Assembly (NCBI GenBank): GCA_964470035.1
Contig: CAYYBR010000002.1
Location: 1 to 50,941 of the forward strand
Reading direction: 5' to 3'
Origin: JAJRXG01 sp964470035
GTDB lineage: Bacteria; Bacteroidota; Bacteroidia; Chitinophagales; Saprospiraceae
DNA length: 50,941 bases
Part shown: positions 35,536 through 43,331 of the stretch, piece after piece
How positions within the stretch are numbered: the stretch's first letter is position 1
Layout of the letters: every line of letters begins with the position of its first letter
Translations under genes and position numbers: made by a program
Notes under the pieces: model-generated
Seen by the model: the letters and a program-made list of their open reading frames with translations, nothing else
What the model was told of the DNA's origin: nothing
The model's database searches: none

Positions 35536-36528
35536 TTACCCCCCTATCGTAGCCATTGATTCTGAGATACCTCGATTTGACCGAATTGATTCTGCCTCAT
35601 GGCCATCTTTAGCGCGCGAGCCAATAGCTTCTAAAAGTGCGGTTGTTAAGTCTTCATCTGATGCACCAGCACGGATCAAATCCTTGATATTGAAGATGCC
35701 TTGATCGTATAGGCAAGTTTTAAGAAGGCCAGTAGGTGTCAGTCGAAGTCGATTACAGGTACCACAAAATGTCCTGCTATACGACGCGATGATGCCCAGT
35801 GAACCCTGATATCCTGGTATCTTATAGTTACTCGATGTACTGCTTTTTTCTGTTGGCTCGATCGTGAGGCCTGGGTGGTGTTGTTTTATATAATCCAAGA
35901 TTTCGAGGTGTGACCAGACGCCTATGGTCTCGTTCATGCCACTGCCATTAAATGGCATCTCTTCTAGAAATCTCACGCTGATCGGTAGGTGTTTGGTAAG
36001 CTCGATCATCGGAAGGATATCTTCGATGTTGTGTTGCTTCATCACAACCATGTTGATCTTTGTCGTGATATCGTGATCGACAAGTTGAGTAAGACTGTCC
36101 ATCACTTTATCGAGGTCGTCCCTGCGTGTGATCTCCTTAAACCTCTGTGGGTCCAGGCTATCGAGACTGAGATTGACTGAGGCGATGCCCACTTTCGTAA
36201 ATGAAGCAATGTGCTCATCTATAAGCGTACCGTTAGTGGTAAGGTGTATAGATCTTATCCCATCGATGTCATTGACTTTTTTGATAAATGACATGAGATC
36301 CTTTCTAAGAAAGGGTTCCCCACCAGTGATACGGATTTTATGTACGCCTTTGACAGCAAGGATCGAAATGATCCTGTACAGTTCTTCATAAGTAAGAAGG
36401 TCTGATCTTTGGACATACTGAATACCTTCTTCGGGCATACAGTACTGGCAGCGCAGATTACATCTGTCTGTTACAGCTACCCTGAGATATGATATCTCTC
36501 TACCATGATTGTCAAGAAGTGTCATCAT
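35536..36528 (-). CDS. moaA: GTP 3',8-cyclase MoaA
   Basis: Start at ATG 36528 (or the following ATG 36525); 330 residues. The radical SAM motif is C23-x3-C27-x2-C30 in DRCNLRCQYCMPEEG. The C-terminal second cluster cysteines are seen in FCGTCNRLRLTPTGLLKTCL, and the protein ends in GG (MATIGG), both hallmarks of MoaA. With SAM it converts GTP to the 3',8-cyclo intermediate, the first step of molybdenum cofactor synthesis. moaC, which completes this step, is not in the window. It is divergent from moaD-moaE. Confidence 0.97.
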   Translation of the reverse strand: MMTLLDNHGREISYLRVAVTDRCNLRCQYCMPEEGIQYVQRSDLLTYEELYRIISILAVKGVHKIRITGGEPFLRKDLMSFIKKVNDIDGIRSIHLTTNGTLIDEHIASFTKVGIASVNLSLDSLDPQRFKEITRRDDLDKVMDSLTQLVDHDITTKINMVVMKQHNIEDILPMIELTKHLPISVRFLEEMPFNGSGMNETIGVWSHLEILDYIKQHHPGLTIEPTEKSSTSSNYKIPGYQGSLGIIASYSRTFCGTCNRLRLTPTGLLKTCLYDQGIFNIKDLIRAGASDEDLTTALLEAIGSRAKDGHEAESIRSNRGISESMATIGG

Positions 36529-36613
36529 CCACCCATCAGATCTTAAGTTGAAGATAGTCGATGAAGACAAGACAAGCAACTCGATTATACTGTTATAGCT
36601 TTAGGATATGCAG

Positions 36614-36621
36614 TACCTTTG
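36614..36621 (+). promoter_or_regulatory. Candidate -7 promoter element of moaD
   Basis: TACCTTTG matches the Bacteroidota -7 consensus TAnnTTTG exactly and lies 19 bp before the moaD ATG. The expected -33 position (about 36591) has only a weak TGTT. Confidence 0.4.
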
Positions 36622-36640
36622 AAATAATAGGATGAATTAG

Positions 36641-36883
36641 ATGAAAGTCAAAATATTAGCATTTGGTATAGCCAAGGAGATAGTGGGGTCTCGCAAAGGA
36701 GAGATGGATTTCTCAGAAGAAGCTACTATATCGCAGGTGAAAGATGCTCTATCAGAGCGATTTCCCAAGTTTGAGACCCTCCGCAAGTTTTCTATCGCTG
36801 TCAATGAAAGTTATCAAGACGACAACTATATCATAAAGGAAGGTGATGAGTTAGCGATTATCCCACCTGTAAGCGGCGGATGA
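36641..36883 (+). CDS. moaD: Molybdopterin synthase sulfur carrier subunit MoaD
   Basis: 80 residues, ubiquitin-like fold length. It starts MKVKILAFGIAKEIVGS and ends in the diglycine PPVSGG, which is thiocarboxylated to carry sulfur to molybdopterin synthase. The EGDELAIIPP stretch is typical of MoaD. Its TGA stop overlaps the ATG of moaE by 4 bp, matching the need for equal amounts of the two subunits. Confidence 0.95.
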   Translation: MKVKILAFGIAKEIVGSRKGEMDFSEEATISQVKDALSERFPKFETLRKFSIAVNESYQDDNYIIKEGDELAIIPPVSGG

Positions 36884-37305
36884 TGGAGAGGATAGATATA
36901 CAAATTTCTGATCAACCCCTACAAGTCAAGGCCTGTGCGGATTTTGTAAAAGATCACGCCGCTGGAGGCAATACATTGTTCGTAGGAACTGTCAGAGATC
37001 AAACTAAAGGAGAGGCTGTCAAGAAGTTAGATTTCGAGGCTTACAAGCCTATGGCCATAAAAGAGATGGAGAAGATCGCTGAGTCGATATTTCAAAAGTG
37101 GTCGGCCCTAAAAATTTCTATACATCATCGGGTAGGGACGTGTAACCTTGGAGATATAGCTGTAGTCATAGCGGTGAGCACACCGCATCGGGCTGCGGCA
37201 TTTGAAGCGTGTCAGTATGCCATCGATACACTCAAAGAAACTGTTCCTATCTGGAAAAAAGAGTATCTCGAAAGTGGAGAGGTTTGGGTAGCTGCAACAC
37301 CATAA
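36880..37305 (+). CDS. moaE: Molybdopterin synthase catalytic subunit MoaE
   Basis: 141 residues. Family elements: GGNTLFVGTVRDQTKGEAVK near residue 30, LDFEAYKPMAIKEM, ISIHHRVGTCNLGDIAV, and VPIWKKEYLESGEVWV near the C-terminus with the catalytic Lys. With two MoaD subunits it converts precursor Z to molybdopterin in the cytoplasm. It overlaps moaD by 4 bp and is followed 12 bp later by ribokinase, a functionally unrelated passenger of the operon. Confidence 0.96.
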   Translation: MMERIDIQISDQPLQVKACADFVKDHAAGGNTLFVGTVRDQTKGEAVKKLDFEAYKPMAIKEMEKIAESIFQKWSALKISIHHRVGTCNLGDIAVVIAVSTPHRAAAFEACQYAIDTLKETVPIWKKEYLESGEVWVAATP

Positions 37306-37317
37306 TAGAAAGTAAGT

Positions 37318-38220
37318 ATGGGTCGTATACTAGTGATAGGGAGTACCAATACTGATATGGTAGTCAAGACAGGTAAATTTCCATTACCTGGCGAAACTAT
37401 CCTTGGAGGCGATTTTTTCATGTTCCCTGGAGGAAAAGGAGCTAATCAGGCTGTAGCTGCAGCTCGACTCGGAGGAGAAGTAAGTTTTATCTCTAAAGTT
37501 GGAGATGATATGTTTGGTCATCAATCCATCAACGGTTTTGAAAAAGAAGGAATACATACAGGAGGAATCATCATAGACAAAAACCACCCATCTGGTGTAG
37601 CCATGATCACCGTCAATGAAAGTGGCGAAAACCAAATAGTCGTTGCGTCTGGTGCTAATGCACAACTTGAACGGAGTGACATAGATCAGTCCATCGCTCT
37701 AATCGAGCAAGCAGACCTCGTAGTTGTACAACTAGAGATTCCCATAGATACTGTAGAGTATATCGTTTCTATAGCAAAGGAGAAGGATAAGAAGGTCGTT
37801 TTGAACCCTGCACCAGCGCAAAGCTTATCAGCAGCTTCTCTGCGTGGATTGTATTGTATCACACCCAACCAGACTGAAGCACAGTTACTAACAGAGGTAG
37901 CTGTACATGGAGAAGAGTCTGCGAAAGCAGCAGCATCTATACTTCTCGACAAAGGAGTTGAGCATGTCATCATCACATTAGGAGAACAAGGTTCCTTGTA
38001 TAAGTCTCACGATGATAGCTTTACAGTAAAGGCACACCAAGTGGAGGTAGTCGACACTACCGCCGCCGGAGATGTATATAATGGTGCTCTTGCAGTTGCT
38101 CTAGTCGCTGGAAAAACTTGGCTGGAGGCTATCCGATTTGCCACCAAAGCTTCCTCACTTGCGGTAAGTAAAATGGGAGCACAAGCCTCTGCACCATATC
38201 TCAATGATTTGACATCATAA
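37318..38220 (+). CDS. rbsK: Ribokinase
   Basis: 300 residues of the PfkB family. N-terminal signature: GSTNTDMVVKTGKFPLPGET and the sugar-binding GGKGANQAVAAARLGG. The C-terminal PfkB signature with catalytic Asp is VDTTAAGDVYNGALAVALV. It phosphorylates ribose to ribose 5-phosphate (a deoxyribose or related sugar kinase role is possible). No ribose transporter is nearby. 38221-38279 behind it contains only a weak AGCA..TGCTTTTT hairpin. Confidence 0.93.
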   Translation: MGRILVIGSTNTDMVVKTGKFPLPGETILGGDFFMFPGGKGANQAVAAARLGGEVSFISKVGDDMFGHQSINGFEKEGIHTGGIIIDKNHPSGVAMITVNESGENQIVVASGANAQLERSDIDQSIALIEQADLVVVQLEIPIDTVEYIVSIAKEKDKKVVLNPAPAQSLSAASLRGLYCITPNQTEAQLLTEVAVHGEESAKAAASILLDKGVEHVIITLGEQGSLYKSHDDSFTVKAHQVEVVDTTAAGDVYNGALAVALVAGKTWLEAIRFATKASSLAVSKMGAQASAPYLNDLTS

Positions 38221-38279
38221 TTAGCAGATAGAGCAGGAGGGATCTTCACAGTTGATGATCGTGCTTTTTACTACTTTCA

Positions 38280-38546
38280 GTGTTCTATCTTCAATTGATT
38301 GAAGAACTTAATTATGGTTCTATAAAGAAGAGGTCTATGCTTGCACTTGGTTTTTTGATTTTAAGTACTGGGTTTGTTGTTACTCTTTTGATGGCCTTAT
38401 GGAAGATGATTACTAAAGACTGGGAGAATCAAGAGCTAACTGCTATGTCAGTACTCAATCTCTTCAAATGGCCGATATTGTTTTTTCTGCTTTTTCTACT
38501 CTTTATCATATTCGGTGTGCCCTACTTGGAAGGATTGTCTGAGTAG
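38280..38546 (+). CDS. Small two-helix membrane protein
   Basis: 88 residues from a GTG at 38280, or 69 residues from ATG 38337 (MLALGFLILSTGFVVTLLMA). Two strongly hydrophobic segments flank a short hydrophilic link (WKMITKDWENQEL): about residues 20-42 and 62-83 of the longer form. No recognisable family. It lies 59 bp downstream of rbsK on the same strand and is convergent with the acyl-CoA dehydrogenase. The membrane pattern suggests a real gene, but its function and start are uncertain. Confidence 0.6.
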   Translation: MFYLQLIEELNYGSIKKRSMLALGFLILSTGFVVTLLMALWKMITKDWENQELTAMSVLNLFKWPILFFLLFLLFIIFGVPYLEGLSE

Positions 38547-38587
38547 TATATGTAAGAGATGGTTGCCCATCTCGAGAAACGAGTGAA

Positions 38588-39766
38588 CTAGGTAGTAGGC
38601 TCTTTATACTCTCGGCCTTCTATCATCGTCCTAGAAATGATCTCGCGCATGATCTCAGATGTGCCACCACCTATCTGACCAAGACGTGCATCTCTAAACA
38701 TACGAGCGAGCGGATAACTTTCCATATATCCGAAGCCTCCAAACATCTGAAGACAATCATTGATCACCTTGTCGGCTAGTTGTGTGCCCAGGAGTTTGCA
38801 CATCGATGATTCCTTCACGGGATAGTCACCTTCGTTATATCTGCGATAGAGCTCATAGACAAAGATCCTGTTCATCTCTATCTCCGCTGACATCTGAGCG
38901 ATACGATGACGCAATTCTTGGAAGCGGTTGATCTTCTTACCAAATGCCTCTCTTTCGTTCATGTATTGAAGAGTCAACTCTAGGGCATAAGCTGCTGCTG
39001 CTACACCCCCCGATCCCATCGCTAGTCGTTCTGATACAAAGTGCTGCATGATGTATAAAAAGCCCTGGCCTTCTGAGCCTAGCAGGTTTTCTGCGGGCAC
39101 CTTCACATCATCAAAAGCTATCTCTCCAGTATCTGAAGCACGCCATCCTAGCTTATCCAACATAGTAGCAGAAAGCCCGGGCGAGTCTCTATCGATAATC
39201 AGTAGACTGATACCTCGACTTCCTTGTATCGTTGGATCGGTCCTCACCACAACAATCAAAAAGTCACTGAGGACACCATTGGTGATAAAGGTTTTAGAAC
39301 CATTGACCGTAAAGTGATCTCCATCTCTTATAGCAGTAGTGCGTATGGCTTGAACATCAGAACCACCTCCTGGCTCTGTGATGGCAAGACAGCCTACTTT
39401 CTCTCCCTTTATGCCAGGTACGAGATAACGCTGCTTCTGATCTTCATTGCCTTCAGCATTGATATGCGTAAGAGCTAATAATGGATGAGCACCTATGCTA
39501 GCTCCGAATCCGCCACTGTTCATTCGTGCGATTTCTTCATCGAAGATGACATTGTACCAAAGATCGCCTCCCATACCTCCATAAGCTTCAGGTAGAGTCA
39601 TCCCAAAGAAGCCCATATCTCCAAACTTTTTATAAATCTCGCGTGGCAAGAATCCATCTTTTTCCCACTGATCGATATTGGGTCTCACTTCTTTTTCTAG
39701 AAAATCACGAAAAGTCTGTCTAAACAAATCATGCTCTTCCGAAAAATAATATGGGTTTGATTTCAT
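38588..39766 (-). CDS. Acyl-CoA dehydrogenase
   Basis: 392 residues from ATG 39766 (MKSNPYYFSEEHDLFRQTFR); the longer frame to 39805 reads through an inverted repeat. Family signatures: CLAITEPGGGSDVQAIRTTA, AFGKKINRFQELRHRIAQMS and the C-terminal QMFGGFGYMESYPLARMFRD. The Glu of the IGGGTSEIMREIIS end is likely the catalytic base region. It is a flavoprotein that makes the alpha-beta double bond in acyl-CoA. Unlike the fad genes at 26-30 kb it stands alone here, divergent from an SDR. The specificity (short, long or branched chain) cannot be read from sequence. Confidence 0.94.
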   Translation of the reverse strand: MKSNPYYFSEEHDLFRQTFRDFLEKEVRPNIDQWEKDGFLPREIYKKFGDMGFFGMTLPEAYGGMGGDLWYNVIFDEEIARMNSGGFGASIGAHPLLALTHINAEGNEDQKQRYLVPGIKGEKVGCLAITEPGGGSDVQAIRTTAIRDGDHFTVNGSKTFITNGVLSDFLIVVVRTDPTIQGSRGISLLIIDRDSPGLSATMLDKLGWRASDTGEIAFDDVKVPAENLLGSEGQGFLYIMQHFVSERLAMGSGGVAAAAYALELTLQYMNEREAFGKKINRFQELRHRIAQMSAEIEMNRIFVYELYRRYNEGDYPVKESSMCKLLGTQLADKVINDCLQMFGGFGYMESYPLARMFRDARLGQIGGGTSEIMREIISRTMIEGREYKEPTT

Positions 39767-39768
39767 GA

Positions 39769-39796
39769 CAAGTACTTTGTTACAAGGTAGTACTTG
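39769..39796. promoter_or_regulatory. Inverted repeat CAAGTACT-N12-AGTACTTG at the acyl-CoA dehydrogenase start
   Basis: Perfect 8-bp arms (39769-39776 and 39789-39796) with a 12-bp spacer, in the divergent region between the acyl-CoA dehydrogenase and SDR genes and 2 bp from the dehydrogenase ATG. It could be an operator for a dimeric regulator or an mRNA hairpin that limits translation. A TTGGCA half-site at 39821 recalls the TetR-type site of 26436/26587 but is incomplete. Confidence 0.45.
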
Positions 39797-39851
39797 AGCA
39801 TACATATATTGGAAACCTTATTGGCAGTAAAAACCTGTTATCTTGGAATTT

Positions 39852-40640
39852 ATGAAAGATAAAGTTGTTTGGATAACAGGCGCCTCATCTGGCATCGGTG
39901 CAGCTTGCGCCGAAGTGTGCAGTAGTCTTGGGGCTAAAGTGATATTATCAGCTCGCAATACTGAAAAACTAAATGCTGTAGCTCAGTCCCTCCAAGGACC
40001 TACATCCATTCTTCCGTTGGATGTTTCTGACATGGCTTCATTAGCTAAGAAAACATCAGAGGCGATAAGTGCTTTTGGCAGTATAGATGTCCTGATCAAT
40101 AATGCGGGCATCAGCCAACGCGGTCTGGTCATGGAAACTTCGCTAGAAGTAGATCGCCGAATATTCGAGGTCAACTTCTTTGGCAACATAGCGCTTACAA
40201 AAGAGATCCTACCTCATATGACTAGTCGAGGATCTGGCAATATCGCTGTGATATCGAGCATAGCTGGCAAGCTGGCCACAGCGGGTAGATCTACTTATGC
40301 AGCGAGCAAGCATGCTTTACATGGCTTTTATGATGCGCTCAGAGCTGAAGTGACGGATGACGGCATCGGTATCCATATGATCTGTCCAGGATATGTCAAA
40401 ACCAATATCTCTATCAATGCACTCAGTGGAGATGGAAAAGTTCATGGAGTTATGGATCCTAATCAAGACGCGGGGATAAGTGCAGAGGATTGTGCCAGTT
40501 CTATCATCGATGCGATTAACAAAGGCAAGAAGGAAATTCATCTAGGGAAGTTGGAAAAGGCTGCTGTCCAAATTAGAAAAGTATCACCTTCATGGTATCA
40601 CAACTTCATATTAAAAAAGGCCCGAGAGGGAAGTTATTGA
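39852..40640 (+). CDS. Short-chain dehydrogenase/reductase (DHRS7-like)
   Basis: 262 residues from ATG 39852 (MKDKVVWITGASSGIGAACA). NAD(P) motif GASSGIG near residue 10, LINNAGISQRGLVMET, the Ser in AVISSIAGKLATAG, and catalytic Tyr-Lys in TYAASKHALHGF, then ICPGYVKTNIS. These features match the DHRS7/ybbO branch of SDRs, often acting on sterol, retinoid or lipid alcohols. It is divergent from the acyl-CoA dehydrogenase, suggesting a lipid role. Its last 7 bp overlap the converging DNA ligase gene. Confidence 0.93.
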   Translation: MKDKVVWITGASSGIGAACAEVCSSLGAKVILSARNTEKLNAVAQSLQGPTSILPLDVSDMASLAKKTSEAISAFGSIDVLINNAGISQRGLVMETSLEVDRRIFEVNFFGNIALTKEILPHMTSRGSGNIAVISSIAGKLATAGRSTYAASKHALHGFYDALRAEVTDDGIGIHMICPGYVKTNISINALSGDGKVHGVMDPNQDAGISAEDCASSIIDAINKGKKEIHLGKLEKAAVQIRKVSPSWYHNFILKKAREGSY

Positions 40641-42232
40641 TCTTCTAAGAGTGACTTGAGGTCCTCAAGTGTATTTGCTTCTTCAGCTGGTTTGTCGCGC
40701 CGCCATCTTTTCATGCGTGGAAATCGAAGAGCAACCCCACTTTTGTGTCGAGTAGATTTGTTGATCCCCTCAAAAGCTATTTCAAATACAAGCTCAGGCT
40801 TCACTGATCTGACTGGTCCAAATCTTTCAATCGTATTCTTATTTACAAATCGCGTGATCTCAGCAAACTCCTTATCAGTTAATCCACTATATGCTTTCGC
40901 AAATGGAACAAGTTTGCCATCCTGATCCCATACGGCAAAAGTGTAATCAGTGTAAAGGTTGGATCTACGACCATGGCCGCGCTGAGCATAAAGCATGACA
41001 GCATCAATGGTATATGGATCTAGTTTCCACTTCCACCATCCTCCTTTTTTCCTTCCACTTTTATAGATGCCATCCTTAGCTTTGAGCATGAGGCCTTCTG
41101 CTTTTAGTGATCTAGCAGTGAGGCGATAATCTTCTAATTCTTTCCAAGAAGTAGATTTGATGGGTGCCGATAGAAATATGAGCTGAGGAACCTCTTTCTG
41201 TATATGTGTAACTAGATTAGAAAGATGCTCTTGCCTTTCTTTTAAAGGATGCTCTCGTATGTCCTCTCCATTGTATTCTAAAAGATCATAGGCAAAGATG
41301 GCGCATGGGAGTTCGTTGAGCATCTTCTTGCTGATCGTTTTTCTGCCGATTCTTTTTTGTAATTCATTGAAAGGTCGGACTTGGCCATCTTTGTATACGA
41401 GGAGTTCTCCGTCTATAGCCCAGCCATCCAAAGAGATGTTTTTTAGAGGTGAGAACTCCGGATATTTATCGGTGACTAACTCTTCTCCGCGAGACCAGAT
41501 GAAGATCTCATTTTCTCTTTTTATCAATTGTGATCTTATCCCATCCCATTTCCACTCTGCTTGCCAATCTGATATATCACCTAGGCTTGACACTTCGTCT
41601 TCCAAAGCATAAGCTAGATAGAAAGGATATGGTTTAGAAATGTCAGACTGCCAATCAGCATTTTCTAAAAGCTCTTCATATGTCGTTGTAAGTGGTGACC
41701 AATCACCCATAAGTCTATGGGCGATTTTATTTTCATCTTCTTCAAGCACCTTGGCTAGCGCCTTGGTGATCATCTTTTGAGACACACCCACTCTAAAACC
41801 ACCGGTGATAAGTTTGTTGAATAAAAACCGCTCGTCTTTTTCTAGGCCTTGCCAGCTATTGATGATGTAATCTTTTTTGGTCATCTCATCTTCTTCTCTT
41901 AGAGCTACTATCTCGTGGGCATAGTCGGATAATGTTTTGTCAGAAGTTTTTTCTGCGCGAGGGAGAGTCAGGCTTATAGTCTCGGCGAGATCACCAACGA
42001 TGTGATAACTTTCTTCGAACAACCATGCCGGTATATCACTTACTTCTGCGGCCCACATGCGTAGAAGAGTTGTTGAGACCGTTCGCCGCGGTCTACGATG
42101 TGAAAAAAGAGCTATCGCCCAAATCTTATCTTTTGAAGAAGCCGAATTGAGATAGCTGACTAGTGCTTTGAGCTTTACAGTTGTTTTGGTGCTGCTTTCT
42201 AAGTCTCTAAATAGCTGTGCGAAGTGCTTCAT
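40634..42232 (-). CDS. ATP-dependent DNA ligase (ligase/Lhr-exonuclease pathway type)
   Basis: 532 residues. An N-terminal helical ligase DNA-binding domain (1-200, FAQLFRDLESSTKTTVKL, RVGVSQKMITKALAKVL) is followed by the adenylation domain with nucleotidyl Lys in EWKWDGIRSQ near residue 222, motif III in DGELLVYKDGQVRPFNEL, motif V near LMLKAKDGIYKSGRKKGGWW, and the OB domain with EIAFEGINKS and the closing LRFPRMKRWRRDK. It seals nicks with ATP, a repair ligase beside the housekeeping NAD-dependent LigA. Relatives usually sit with a metallo-beta-lactamase exonuclease and an Lhr-like helicase; neither flanks it here. Confidence 0.95.
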   Translation of the reverse strand: MKHFAQLFRDLESSTKTTVKLKALVSYLNSASSKDKIWAIALFSHRRPRRTVSTTLLRMWAAEVSDIPAWLFEESYHIVGDLAETISLTLPRAEKTSDKTLSDYAHEIVALREEDEMTKKDYIINSWQGLEKDERFLFNKLITGGFRVGVSQKMITKALAKVLEEDENKIAHRLMGDWSPLTTTYEELLENADWQSDISKPYPFYLAYALEDEVSSLGDISDWQAEWKWDGIRSQLIKRENEIFIWSRGEELVTDKYPEFSPLKNISLDGWAIDGELLVYKDGQVRPFNELQKRIGRKTISKKMLNELPCAIFAYDLLEYNGEDIREHPLKERQEHLSNLVTHIQKEVPQLIFLSAPIKSTSWKELEDYRLTARSLKAEGLMLKAKDGIYKSGRKKGGWWKWKLDPYTIDAVMLYAQRGHGRRSNLYTDYTFAVWDQDGKLVPFAKAYSGLTDKEFAEITRFVNKNTIERFGPVRSVKPELVFEIAFEGINKSTRHKSGVALRFPRMKRWRRDKPAEEANTLEDLKSLLEDQ

Positions 42233-42300
42233 AGTACCGTCTAGCTAACATAAGTATACTCTTGGAGTTCAGAGTTGTAGATTCGCAGGAAAGAGTAATC

Positions 42301-43326
42301 ATGAAGGCAGCTTATATCGTCAAGAAAGGATCAGCATATAAAGCTTTTGAGCTGAGAGAAGTAGAGAAGCCAATAGTTGCATCTGGAGAAGTAGGAATAG
42401 AGGTTGAAGCCTTTGGTCTCAACTTTGCGGATGTGATGATACGTATGGGTACATATTCAGATGCACCTCCTTTTCCTTCGGTTCCTGGTTATGACGTGGT
42501 AGGTAGAATTACTGAGGTGCATCCTGAGACAAAGACTGATTTGCAGATAGGAGATAGGGTGATAGCATTAACGAGATTCGGTGGATATGCGGAGCATGTA
42601 GCTACGGATGTCCTAGCTGTCGCCAAAGTGAAAGAAGATACGCCAGCTACTATAGCCACAGCCCTATCTACTCAAGGATGTACGGCATATTATATGGCCA
42701 AAGATTTTACCAATATTCATCCTGGCGATCAAGTACTCGTACATGCGGCAGCGGGAGGTGTAGGTAGCTTACTTTGTCAGATCGCCAAATCTCAAGGTGC
42801 GACCGTATTTGGCACTGCCAGCTCTCCTGAAAAATTAGAATATCTAAGAAGTATAGGTGTAGATCATCCTATCAATTATAAAAGTCAGCCGTTCGATGAC
42901 TCCATCAAGAAAATACTTCAAAAGGATAAAGGGCTAGATGTGATCTTTGATGCTGTGGGAGGAAGTTCAATTAAGAAAGGACTCAAACTCTTAGACGGTG
43001 GTGGTCGCATCATCTGCTTTGGAGCGGCAGCACTTACAAGTGCTAAGACTATTTTTTCAAAAATCGGAGTAGCGCTTGGCTTTGGATTTTATAGTCCCAT
43101 AGCTTTGCTCAATCCTTCAAGATCTTTGATGGCCGTAAATATGCTCACCATAGGTGATGAAAAACCGCATATTGTTAATCGAGTTATGAATGGAGTCATC
43201 CAACTTTATAATGATGGTATCATCCAGCCTCTTGACGGAGGTTTGTATAACATCGATCAACTGGCAGACGCTCATGATGCGCTGGAGAAAAGGAAGACGA
43301 TGGGGAAGGTGGCTGTGAAGTGGTGA
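42301..43326 (+). CDS. Zinc-independent MDR quinone oxidoreductase (VAT-1-like)
   Basis: 341 residues from ATG 42301 (MKAAYIVKKGSAYKAFELRE). GroES-like N-terminal domain with FGLNFADVMIRMGTY and PFPSVPGYDVVGRI. Rossmann part with HPGDQVLVHAAAGGVGSLLC for NADPH. No zinc-site cysteines. The C-terminal GGLYNIDQLADAHDALE fits quinone oxidoreductases. Proteins of this class reduce quinones or alkenals with NADPH. Its stop is 5 bp from the hsdR stop on the other strand, which marks the left edge of the restriction island. Confidence 0.92.
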   Translation: MKAAYIVKKGSAYKAFELREVEKPIVASGEVGIEVEAFGLNFADVMIRMGTYSDAPPFPSVPGYDVVGRITEVHPETKTDLQIGDRVIALTRFGGYAEHVATDVLAVAKVKEDTPATIATALSTQGCTAYYMAKDFTNIHPGDQVLVHAAAGGVGSLLCQIAKSQGATVFGTASSPEKLEYLRSIGVDHPINYKSQPFDDSIKKILQKDKGLDVIFDAVGGSSIKKGLKLLDGGGRIICFGAAALTSAKTIFSKIGVALGFGFYSPIALLNPSRSLMAVNMLTIGDEKPHIVNRVMNGVIQLYNDGIIQPLDGGLYNIDQLADAHDALEKRKTMGKVAVKW

Positions 43327-43331
43327 TGGTC

